Below are positions 1-5,119 of a stretch of 15,330 bases of DNA, piece by piece. The translations under genes were made by a program, and so were the position numbers. The stretch is taken from NCBI GenBank assembly GCA_902791785.1, contig CADAXH010000018.1, positions 1 to 15,330 on the forward strand, given 5' to 3'. Numbering within the stretch: position 1 is the first letter of the stretch; each line of letters begins with the position of its first letter. The notes beneath the pieces are model-generated. The model had not been told where the DNA came from, made no database searches, and saw only the letters and a list, made by a program, of their open reading frames with translations. The stretch is from an uncultured Ruminococcus sp. Its GTDB lineage: Bacteria; Bacillota; Clostridia; Oscillospirales; CAG-272.

Positions 1-127
1 GCTTGTTGAGCAGCTGCTGGTTCAGTTCACAGTTCCACGCCCAGAAAGGCGCTCCTCTGTACTCGGATGTAGGATTTCTGAACAATTCCCTGTCAATTTC
101 CTTTGACGTGTTTTTCTTGTATAACAT
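1..127 (-). CDS. Glycoside hydrolase-like protein, N-terminal fragment
   Basis: Only the first 42 codons lie in the window; the gene runs off the left edge. The peptide begins MLYKKNTSKEIDRELF and contains RNPTSEYRGAPFWAWN, a pattern I recognise from the N-terminus of large clostridial glycoside hydrolases of the GH106/GH2-like type, where F-x-N-P and PFW-x-WN open a TIM-barrel domain. There is no signal peptide in the visible part, so an intracellular enzyme acting on imported oligosaccharides is plausible but inferred. The ATG at 127-125 is supported by AGGAG at 139-135, seven bases upstream. It is divergent from the TetR gene and has its own promoter, which overlaps a candidate TetR operator. 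The exact family and substrate cannot be set from 42 residues. It is absent from any ORF list with a length cut-off near 60 codons. Confidence 0.7.
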   Translation of the reverse strand, partial: MLYKKNTSKEIDRELFRNPTSEYRGAPFWAWNCELNQQLLNK

Positions 128-158
128 ACGCTGACTCCTATCAAAATCTTCAATGAAA

Positions 159-187
159 ATTATACCCACGGCAACATGAAAAATCAA
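159..187 (-). promoter_or_regulatory. Sigma-A-type promoter of the leftward glycoside hydrolase gene
   Basis: Read on the minus strand there is TTGATT at 187-182, a 17-base spacer and a perfect TATAAT at 164-159, placed about 32 bases upstream of the start codon at 127. The -35 box overlaps the left end of the palindrome at 185-207. Confidence 0.6.
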
Positions 188-207
188 CCGACAATGATTA
201 TTGGTTG
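185..207. promoter_or_regulatory. Candidate TetR operator between divergent promoters
   Basis: This is a 23-bp imperfect palindrome with outer arms CAACC (185-189) and GGTTG (203-207) and inner arms AAT/ATT around a central G at 196. Nine of eleven base pairs match. The left end overlaps the -35 box of the leftward promoter and the right end overlaps the -35 box of the rightward promoter, so one bound dimer could block both. Assignment to the adjacent TetR protein is inferred from position and symmetry. Confidence 0.5.
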
Positions 208-232
208 CATTATTTTATTAATATGTTATAAT
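205..232 (+). promoter_or_regulatory. Sigma-A-type promoter of the TetR operon
   Basis: TTGCAT at 205-210, a 16-base spacer and a perfect TATAAT at 227-232 lie 34 bases before the TetR start codon. A second small palindrome, TTGTACAA at 244-251, lies in the 5' leader. Confidence 0.6.
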
Positions 233-266
233 AAACCGTACGTTTGTACAATTTGGGGAGGGGGAT

Positions 267-896
267 ATGAAAAACAGAAAAGAAGCAAAAGAACATATCC
301 TGCTCTCAGCAGGCAAACTGATAGCTTACAGGGGCTACGTAAACGTTTCCATGAGGGATATTGCTAAAGAGGCAGACGTCTCCCTGGGACTTTTGACGTA
401 CTATTACATAACAAAAGACAACCTGTTTACCGCCCTTGCCTCAAAACTTGTTACCGGCATATTCGACGAAATCAAGAAGGATATTAATCTTGAAGGCAGC
501 GCACTTGAAAAGATGAGTACTATAGCCGTCTCATTTGAAAAAGTGCTGCGCAGCGACAAACTCAGAGCCAAGGTTCTTATTGAGTTCATGACCCAGTCGC
601 TGTGGAACAAATCCTTCAAAAAACAGGTCGGTATGCTGTATGACGAAGTGGCGAGGATCCTGAGAGAAGATGTTCTTAAAGAAGAAGTTGTCTCAAACAA
701 TGAACTGCTGAAAAAGTACACTCCGGAACTGCTTGCCAAGGTAATTCTCGGAGCTCTGTTCGGAACACAGTTTGAGATGGTGCTTTTCGAGAACATGAGT
801 GAAAAAGAAACAGACGACATCTTCTCAGTCGGAAAAGACATCATTAATCTCGTTGCAAATTATTCAAAGGAAGAGGAAAAAACTCATGAGCAATGA
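267..896 (+). CDS. TetR/AcrR family transcriptional regulator
   Basis: A 209-residue protein, the usual TetR length. Residues about 8-52 form the N-terminal helix-turn-helix domain: the ILLSAGKLI helix, then RGYVNVSMRDIAKEADVS leading into LGLLTYYYITKDNLF, matching the family pattern in which a glycine follows the recognition helix start and a YY-F/I-x-K-E/D-x-L segment closes the domain. The rest is a helical ligand-binding and dimerisation domain too divergent for me to name a ligand. The ATG at 267 follows a very strong GGGGAGGGGG site at 255-264. It is the first gene of a three-gene operon and overlaps the next gene by 11 bases. A 23-bp palindrome upstream overlaps both divergent promoters, so autoregulation plus control of the leftward glycoside hydrolase gene is likely. 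By operon logic the ligand may be an acyl-CoA or fatty acid, which is inference only. Confidence 0.93.
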   Translation: MKNRKEAKEHILLSAGKLIAYRGYVNVSMRDIAKEADVSLGLLTYYYITKDNLFTALASKLVTGIFDEIKKDINLEGSALEKMSTIAVSFEKVLRSDKLRAKVLIEFMTQSLWNKSFKKQVGMLYDEVARILREDVLKEEVVSNNELLKKYTPELLAKVILGALFGTQFEMVLFENMSEKETDDIFSVGKDIINLVANYSKEEEKTHEQ

Positions 897-1776
897 AAGA
901 AAGAGACGTTTCGGAGACAGAAACGACGGTTACAGAATCAAGGAAGCTGATCCGATACATTCGTTTATGCCGTTCATGCTTCCAAACAGATGTGATAACG
1001 AAGCTGTAATGTCCGAACTTGTAACGCTCGACAAAATCAACGAATATGTAGCAAAAAAGAACGAAACCAATCCCGAATTCAAATACACAATGTTTCATGT
1101 TATCTGCGCTGCAATTGCAAAGACGATGTACCTGAGACCCAAGATGAATTATTTCTACAAAAACAAAAGACTTTTTGAGAGAAAATTCATTTCCGAGACA
1201 TTCATTGTAAAGAGGCAGCTCGTCGACAACGCAGGAGAGACACTCGCCATAGTCAATTTTGACACTGACAGCGAACTGTCACCGCTTGAGCAGTTACATT
1301 CACAGCTTGAAAAGATAGTATTTGCCGTCAGAAAGGAAAACAAGGACGACGGAGCCACGGATACCATGTCATTTTTGAAGAAACTCCCGAAATTCATTCT
1401 GGACATCTTCATGGGATTCATCAATTTCCTTGACAACCACGGCCGTCTTTTCAAGGATTTCGTGAAGATCGACCCGTATCACCAGTCGGTATTCCTCTCA
1501 AATACAGGAAGCATCAAGCTGACTGCAGAATACCACCATCTTGCAAATTTCGGAACAAACTCATTCTTTGTGCTGATCGGCGAGAAACACATGCATCCGT
1601 TCTATGACAAAGACGGAAATGTTGAGATGAAAGAGGCTCTCAGACTGGGGCTTACGATAGACGAGAGAATCGCTGACGGAACATATTTTGCAAATTCTCT
1701 TAAAATACTGAGAAAAATATTTGAAAACCCGGATCTTCTCGATCTCCCCTTTTCAGCAAGTATCGACAAGGAGTAA
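886..1776 (+). CDS. E2/CAT-fold acyltransferase-like protein lacking the catalytic His
   Basis: A 296-residue protein resembling the catalytic domain of 2-oxoacid dehydrogenase E2 (PF00198, chloramphenicol acetyltransferase fold). It has no lipoyl or peripheral-subunit-binding domain, so it is not a working PDH E2. The alignable landmarks are an N-terminal HSFMPFMLPNR segment (25-35), the RPKMNYFYKN core (84-93), the SNTGS strand region (205-209) and the C-terminal GLTIDERIADGTYFANSL (255-272) ending in FENPDLL. The family signature H-x-x-x-D-G is here E-x-x-x-D-G (E260, D264, G265): the Asp and Gly are kept but the catalytic His is Glu. The start at 886 is preferred over an in-frame codon at 799 because AAGGAAGAGG (867-876) lies nine bases upstream and the coupling overlap with the TetR gene is short. 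It lies nine bases before the acyl-CoA ligase gene, suggesting a pair that activates and handles an acyl group. The substrate is unknown. Confidence 0.8.
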   Translation: MSNERKRRFGDRNDGYRIKEADPIHSFMPFMLPNRCDNEAVMSELVTLDKINEYVAKKNETNPEFKYTMFHVICAAIAKTMYLRPKMNYFYKNKRLFERKFISETFIVKRQLVDNAGETLAIVNFDTDSELSPLEQLHSQLEKIVFAVRKENKDDGATDTMSFLKKLPKFILDIFMGFINFLDNHGRLFKDFVKIDPYHQSVFLSNTGSIKLTAEYHHLANFGTNSFFVLIGEKHMHPFYDKDGNVEMKEALRLGLTIDERIADGTYFANSLKILRKIFENPDLLDLPFSASIDKE

Positions 1777-1785
1777 TAACTGAAA

Positions 1786-3531
1786 ATGTCAGAACTAAAA
1801 ACACCATGGATGGAACACTACGGCGATGTTCAGTTTCATCTTGAATATCCAACAACCACATTAGCGGGACAGATTCTCAAGAGCGCCGCAGAAAACCCGG
1901 ATAAAATCGCAATTTCATACATGGGCAAAAACATAAAATACAGCGAACTCGCATCCAGAATCCAGACAACTGCGAAAGCATTTATTGCGCTTGGAGTCAA
2001 GCCTGACGAAATGGTCACAATCTGTCTTCCGAACTGTCCTCAGGCAGTATATGCAATGTACGCACTCAACCTGATAGGCGCCATTTCCAGCATGATTCAC
2101 CCTCTTTCTTCAGAAGGTGAAATCGTCCAGTACCTTGATCAGGTATCCAGCAGATTTGCAATCACCCTTGACCTTTTCAAGTACAAATTTGACGAAGTTG
2201 TCAAGAAACATCCGCTTGAAAAGCTCATAATCGCGTCAGCTGCCGATGAACTCAACCCCGTTGTCAGAGTCGGTGTAGGCGCCTTCATGACAATCAAGAA
2301 GAAAAGAGTTCATCTCGACAAGAGCGACAGCAAAATAATATCCTGGCCGGACTTTACAAGACTGGCTGATACTGTTGGTGAATATAAGAAATCCGAAAAA
2401 ACCGCATATGAGACTGCAGTCATTCTCTTCTCGGGCGGAACAACAGGAACCACAAAAGGGATTATGCTTTCAAGCTATAACTTCAACGCATTGGCATATC
2501 AGACAATTGAGATGGCTCATGATGTTGATTATTCGATGCTGAAAGTTCTTGCTGCCATGCCTATTTTCCACGGCTTCGGCCTGGGAATCTGCATTCATAC
2601 ATTCCTGGCCCTCGGCGGAACATCAATACTCGTTCCGAGATTCAACGTAAAGAGTTACGCCGGTCTGATAAAGAAGAAAAAGCCTAACTACATCGCCGGT
2701 GTTCCGACTCTGTATGAGGCACTCACAAGAACAAATTATCTTGACGGAGTTGATCTGAGCTTCCTGAAAGGAGTATTCTCGGGCGGAGATACCCTTCCTA
2801 CAGAACTCAAGAAGAGATTCGACAAGTATCTTGACGATCACGGCTCAAAAGTTCACGTAAGAGAAGGTTACGGAACAACAGAATGCGTGACGGCAAGCTG
2901 TCTGACTCCTTACTGCGAAGAGCGTGAAGGAAGTATCGGTCTGCCGTTCCCTGACACCTATTACAAGATCTGCAAACCGGGTACAACCGAAGAAGTACCA
3001 TACGGAGAAGAAGGCGAAATCTGTCTCACTGGACCGACTCTCATGCTCGGCTATCTCAACAATCCCAAAGAGACTGCTGACACTCTCAGACGCCACGAAG
3101 ACGGAGAGACATGGCTGCACACGGGCGACCTCGGTGTAATGGACAAAGACGGATTCATCTACTTCAGACAGAGACTCAAGAGGATGATAATAACGAGCGG
3201 ATACAACGTCTATCCGTCGCAGCTGGAAAACATTATAGATGCGCATCCCGCTGTTCAGATGAGCTGTGTAATCGGAGTCAAGGACTCATACAAGATGCAC
3301 AAGATAAAAGCATTTGTTGTACTCAAAGACGGCTATGTCGCAAGCGAAGACATAAGACAGCAGATTTACAGCTACTGCAAAAAGAACATAGCAAAATATG
3401 CTATGCCCTATGAAATAGAATTCAGGGATTCTCTTCCGAAGACACTTGTAGGAAAAATAGCTTACACTGTCCTTGAAAAAGAAACCGAAGAAAAAGAAAA
3501 ACTCAAAGAAGAACTCAAAAACAATCAGTAA
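1786..3531 (+). CDS. AMP-forming acyl-CoA synthetase (class I adenylate-forming enzyme)
   Basis: A 581-residue ANL-superfamily ligase, predicted to activate a carboxylic acid with ATP and transfer it to CoA. All key motifs are visible: phosphate-binding loop FSGGTTGTTKG (215-225), YGTTE (362-366), GEICLTGPTLMLGYLNNP (410-427), LHTGD (444-448), the hinge segment RQRLKRMIITSGYNVYP (461-477), and the C-terminal PKTLVGK (551-557) with the catalytic lysine K557. The phosphate loop has Thr where Pro is usual before KG. Length and motif set fit medium/long-chain fatty acyl-CoA ligases, but the acid cannot be told from sequence. There is no signal peptide or membrane segment, so it is cytosolic. The C-terminal 25 residues are a charged Lys/Glu tail. 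AAGGAG at 1769-1774 overlaps the end of the upstream gene, and the stop is followed by a terminator hairpin. Translational coupling with the E2/CAT-like gene suggests it supplies that protein's acyl donor. Confidence 0.92.
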   Translation: MSELKTPWMEHYGDVQFHLEYPTTTLAGQILKSAAENPDKIAISYMGKNIKYSELASRIQTTAKAFIALGVKPDEMVTICLPNCPQAVYAMYALNLIGAISSMIHPLSSEGEIVQYLDQVSSRFAITLDLFKYKFDEVVKKHPLEKLIIASAADELNPVVRVGVGAFMTIKKKRVHLDKSDSKIISWPDFTRLADTVGEYKKSEKTAYETAVILFSGGTTGTTKGIMLSSYNFNALAYQTIEMAHDVDYSMLKVLAAMPIFHGFGLGICIHTFLALGGTSILVPRFNVKSYAGLIKKKKPNYIAGVPTLYEALTRTNYLDGVDLSFLKGVFSGGDTLPTELKKRFDKYLDDHGSKVHVREGYGTTECVTASCLTPYCEEREGSIGLPFPDTYYKICKPGTTEEVPYGEEGEICLTGPTLMLGYLNNPKETADTLRRHEDGETWLHTGDLGVMDKDGFIYFRQRLKRMIITSGYNVYPSQLENIIDAHPAVQMSCVIGVKDSYKMHKIKAFVVLKDGYVASEDIRQQIYSYCKKNIAKYAMPYEIEFRDSLPKTLVGKIAYTVLEKETEEKEKLKEELKNNQ

Positions 3532-3539
3532 ACAATACA

Positions 3540-3565
3540 GGCTGTGAACTATCATTTTCACAGCC
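3540..3565 (+). terminator. Terminator hairpin of the TetR-acyltransferase-ligase operon
   Basis: A perfect 9-bp stem (GGCTGTGAA at 3540-3548 with TTCACAGCC at 3557-3565) and an 8-base loop begin eight bases after the ligase stop codon. The following tract, AAATTTGTTATTTATT, is only moderately T-rich. Confidence 0.65.
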
Positions 3566-3572
3566 AAATTTG
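3564..3572. repeat. 9-bp direct repeat, left copy, flanking the Phd-Fic segment
   Basis: CCAAATTTG here is repeated exactly at 5041-5049. The two copies bracket the antitoxin and Fic genes together with their control regions. It could be a target-site duplication or chance, because the repeat is short and AT-rich. Confidence 0.3.
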
Positions 3573-3628
3573 TTATTTATTGATCGGTTTTGCAATTCGT
3601 TCGTTTTTTAAAGAATCGCACGATGTTG

Positions 3629-3657
3629 TTGACAATTGTTCAAAATCATGAATGATT
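3629..3657 (+). promoter_or_regulatory. Possible antitoxin promoter
   Basis: A consensus TTGACA at 3629-3634 is followed 17 bases later by a poor -10 candidate, ATGATT (3652-3657). TGTTCAAA occurs twice with a 24-base period (3637-3644 and 3661-3668) around it, which could be an antitoxin-binding pair. Only the -35 box is convincing. Confidence 0.3.
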
Positions 3658-3682
3658 GAATGTTCAAAGGAGGAGTTTGATT

Positions 3683-3904
3683 ATGGTAGTAACAGCAACA
3701 GAATTCAAAACTCATCTTGGTAAATACCTGGAAATCGTTAACGAAGAGGATATTCTTATTACCAAGAATGGGAAAGTCATAGCTCAACTTTCAAAACCAC
3801 AATATAACGAACTCGCAGCAATCAGAAGTATTGTTGGAATTGCTGATAATGAGTCTGGTGTTTCGCTTGATGAGATAAAGGAAGAGAGATTGAAAAGGCA
3901 ATAA
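3683..3904 (+). CDS. Phd/YefM-type antitoxin, orphan
   Basis: A 73-residue protein. Residues 1-45 show the Phd/YefM fold signature: MVVTATEFKTHLGKYLEIV, then EEDILITKNGKVIAQL, i.e. the TEFK start, the L-G-K-Y helix and the I-x-I-T-K-N-G-K strand turn that binds DNA as a dimer. The C-terminal part (SGVSLDEIKEERLKRQ) is the normally toxin-wrapping tail and stops a few residues earlier than I would expect for the family. The ATG at 3683 is chosen over an in-frame TTG at 3656 because AAAGGAGGAG (3666-3675) lies seven bases before it. Family members normally overlap or abut a PIN or RelE toxin gene. Here no toxin ORF follows: only about 45 bases separate the stop from a hairpin. A short out-of-frame peptide just after it looks like a toxin C-terminus. 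It may still repress its own promoter. Confidence 0.85.
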   Translation: MVVTATEFKTHLGKYLEIVNEEDILITKNGKVIAQLSKPQYNELAAIRSIVGIADNESGVSLDEIKEERLKRQ

Positions 3905-3906
3905 AT

Positions 3907-3939
3907 AAAGTAATAACACCAAAGGTATTTGCAGGTTAA
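3907..3939 (+). pseudogene. Possible C-terminal remnant of a lost PIN-type toxin
   Basis: In a frame shifted from the antitoxin, the codons here read KVITPKVFAG followed by TAA. Small PIN-domain (VapC-like) toxins partnered with this antitoxin type commonly end with a V-I-T-P-x-x-F/Y motif. The position directly after the antitoxin suggests a deletion that joined the antitoxin end to the last codons of the toxin. Ten residues are very little evidence. Confidence 0.3.
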
Positions 3940-3947
3940 TTACAGCG

Positions 3948-3985
3948 AGGGGCTGTTACGAAACTAAAATTTCTTAACAGCCCCT
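3948..3985. terminator. Hairpin between convergent antitoxin and Fic genes
   Basis: An 11-bp outer stem (A plus GGGGCTGTTA at 3948-3958 paired with TAACAGCCCC plus T at 3975-3985), one mismatch and a 4-bp inner GAAA/TTTC stem. It sits exactly between two convergent genes and probably ends transcription from both sides. Neither flank has a strong T run, so the mechanism is less sure. Confidence 0.5.
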
Positions 3986-3995
3986 GGCAAATTAT

Positions 3996-4919
3996 TTATT
4001 GTTTTGTCTCTGGAATATCTAACATTCTTAGAATTCCTTTGAAAGTATCTTGACCATCAAGACAAGTATCTATAAGCCATCCTTTTTCTTGTCTCCAATT
4101 TGTTAAGCCTCTATAATAGAAGGCTTTTTTGGAGTCTTCGATAATGAATGGTATGATATTCCATCTTAAACATTCTTTGAAGGCGATTAGTCTTCCAACA
4201 CGACCGTTTCCATCTTGAAATGGATGAATGTATTCAAATTCAGCATGGAATGCAACAATATCTTCAATGGTTATGTTCTTTTTAGAAGAATATTCATCGA
4301 TGAGGTTCTTCATAGCAGCAGGAACATCTTTGGGTTTACAAGTTTCTCTTCCTCCTACCACATTGGCGCGTTTCTTATAATCGCCAACAGCGAAGTAATC
4401 AAGCATTGAATCTTTGGTTCCTTGTTTAAGAAGAAAATGGAATTGCTTGATAATATCTTCATTAAGTGGCTCTAATGCTTTATCAATTGCGTAGTCGATA
4501 CAGCGAAAGTGATTACTTGTTTCAATGACATCATCAACAGGAACAGCTTCACCAAGCGGAAGAATTGTTCTTGTCTCAAAGATGAGTCTTGTATCATCTT
4601 CAGAAAGTTTGCTACCTTCAATGTGGTTAGAATTATATGTCATTCTAACTTGTGTCTCATGATATAGTCCACCTTTGATTTTAGCATTTTTTTCATCTCT
4701 AAGAATTTGAAGGATATGATTATCTAGTATTTCTGTGAAAAGATCTTCAATCCTACAACCGAGGAAGTCTGAGATTTTTTTCAATACATTTGTTGCAATC
4801 TTTTCACCCTTAGATATCTTGGCGATAGTTCTTGATGAAATACCAAGATTCGTAGATAGGTTTGACTTGTTAAGCCCGATTGCATGTAGTCTTGTTTCTA
4901 GTGGTTTGTATGAAAACAT
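3996..4919 (-). CDS. Fic family AMPylase with N-terminal HTH, class II (self-inhibited)
   Basis: A 307-residue protein. Residues about 8-60 form an XRE-like helix-turn-helix (LNKSNLSTNLGISSRTIAKISKG). Residues 97-102, SNHIEG, fit the inhibitory helix motif (S/T)-x-x-x-E-(G/N), with E101 the predicted inhibitory glutamate. The Fic core carries HPFQDGNGRVGR at 232-243, with H232, D236, N238, R240 and R243 all present, so catalysis is expected to be intact. Fic enzymes usually transfer AMP from ATP to a hydroxyl side chain; the target here is unknown. Because the inhibitory helix precedes the Fic core in the same chain, this is class II and needs no separate antitoxin. The start is set by AAGGAGG (4932-4926), six bases upstream. 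It has its own promoter with four AAGTAAAG boxes, presumably bound by its HTH. The gene is visibly AT-richer than its neighbours, suggesting horizontal gain. Confidence 0.92.
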   Translation of the reverse strand: MFSYKPLETRLHAIGLNKSNLSTNLGISSRTIAKISKGEKIATNVLKKISDFLGCRIEDLFTEILDNHILQILRDEKNAKIKGGLYHETQVRMTYNSNHIEGSKLSEDDTRLIFETRTILPLGEAVPVDDVIETSNHFRCIDYAIDKALEPLNEDIIKQFHFLLKQGTKDSMLDYFAVGDYKKRANVVGGRETCKPKDVPAAMKNLIDEYSSKKNITIEDIVAFHAEFEYIHPFQDGNGRVGRLIAFKECLRWNIIPFIIEDSKKAFYYRGLTNWRQEKGWLIDTCLDGQDTFKGILRMLDIPETKQ

Positions 4920-4940
4920 AAAAGGCCTCCTTGCTTAATT

Positions 4941-5022
4941 CTTTACTTATTGTACCACAAAGCAACCAAAAAGTAAAGATTTGCACATAAAGAAGTAAAG
5001 ATTAAAACTAAAATCTTTACTT
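4941..5022. repeat. Four AAGTAAAG boxes in the Fic promoter (candidate operators)
   Basis: The 11-mer AAGTAAAGATT occurs exactly at 4971-4981 and 4993-5003 on the plus strand and at 5022-5012 on the minus strand. A shorter copy of the 8-mer core is at 4948-4941 on the minus strand. The copies at 4993-5003 and 5012-5022 form a perfect inverted repeat with an 8-base spacer. One box covers the -35 element and another lies immediately downstream of the -10 element, an arrangement typical of autorepression. Binding by the Fic protein's HTH is inferred. Confidence 0.65.
4949..4977 (-). promoter_or_regulatory. Promoter of the HTH-Fic gene
   Basis: On the minus strand: TTTACT at 4977-4972, a 17-base spacer and TACAAT at 4954-4949, about 30 bases upstream of the start codon. 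The -35 hexamer lies inside one AAGTAAAG box read in reverse. Confidence 0.6.
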
Positions 5023-5040
5023 TTATAACTTATACATTGG

Positions 5041-5049
5041 CCAAATTTG
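5041..5049. repeat. 9-bp direct repeat, right copy, flanking the Phd-Fic segment
   Basis: CCAAATTTG, identical to 3564-3572 and in the same orientation. It lies just beyond the last Fic operator box and next to the terminator of the minus-strand operon. Confidence 0.3.
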
Positions 5050-5052
5050 CGC

Positions 5053-5102
5053 AAAAAAGAGCTGCTTAAAAACCCTGTTTGTTTGCTGGGTTTTTAAACA
5101 GC
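5053..5102 (-). terminator. Rho-independent terminator of the rimP-infB-GH-EAL gene run
   Basis: A stem of GCTG, one mismatch, then TTAAAAACCC (5061-5075) pairs with GGGTTTTTAA, mismatch, CAGC (5088-5102) around a 12-base loop. On the minus strand the stem is followed by TCTTTTTT (5060-5053). It lies 18 bases past the EAL stop codon, the best formed terminator in the window. Confidence 0.85.
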
Positions 5103-5119
5103 CCCTTTTGTATTGCATA

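Noticed and set aside
244..251. TTGTACAA palindrome downstream of the TetR promoter as the main operator.
   Set aside because: Only 8 bp with no extension, and it would affect just one of the two promoters; the 23-bp palindrome at 185-207 is longer and better placed. It could still be a secondary site.
799..885. Longer N-terminus for the E2/CAT-like protein starting at 799.
   Set aside because: It would overlap TetR by about 100 bases, has no ribosome site, and the extra residues look like a frame shadow; the ATG at 886 has a good site.
886..1776. Pyruvate/2-oxoacid dehydrogenase E2 subunit.
   Set aside because: No lipoyl or subunit-binding domain, no E1 or E3 gene nearby, and the catalytic His is absent.
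3683..4919. Antitoxin plus Fic protein as a Phd-Doc toxin-antitoxin pair (Doc is also a Fic-fold protein).
   Set aside because: The genes are convergent with a hairpin between them and have separate promoters. The Fic protein is over twice the size of Doc, carries a full HPFxDGNGRxxR AMPylation motif and has its own inhibitory helix. Doc pairs are cotranscribed.
3948..5106. Hairpins sharing GGGGCTGTT at 3949-3957 and (reverse) 5098-5106 as matched ends of an element.
   Set aside because: Each forms its own stem-loop at a gene end, the remaining stem sequences differ, and such terminators often resemble one another within a genome. The 9-bp CCAAATTTG repeat is the better border candidate.
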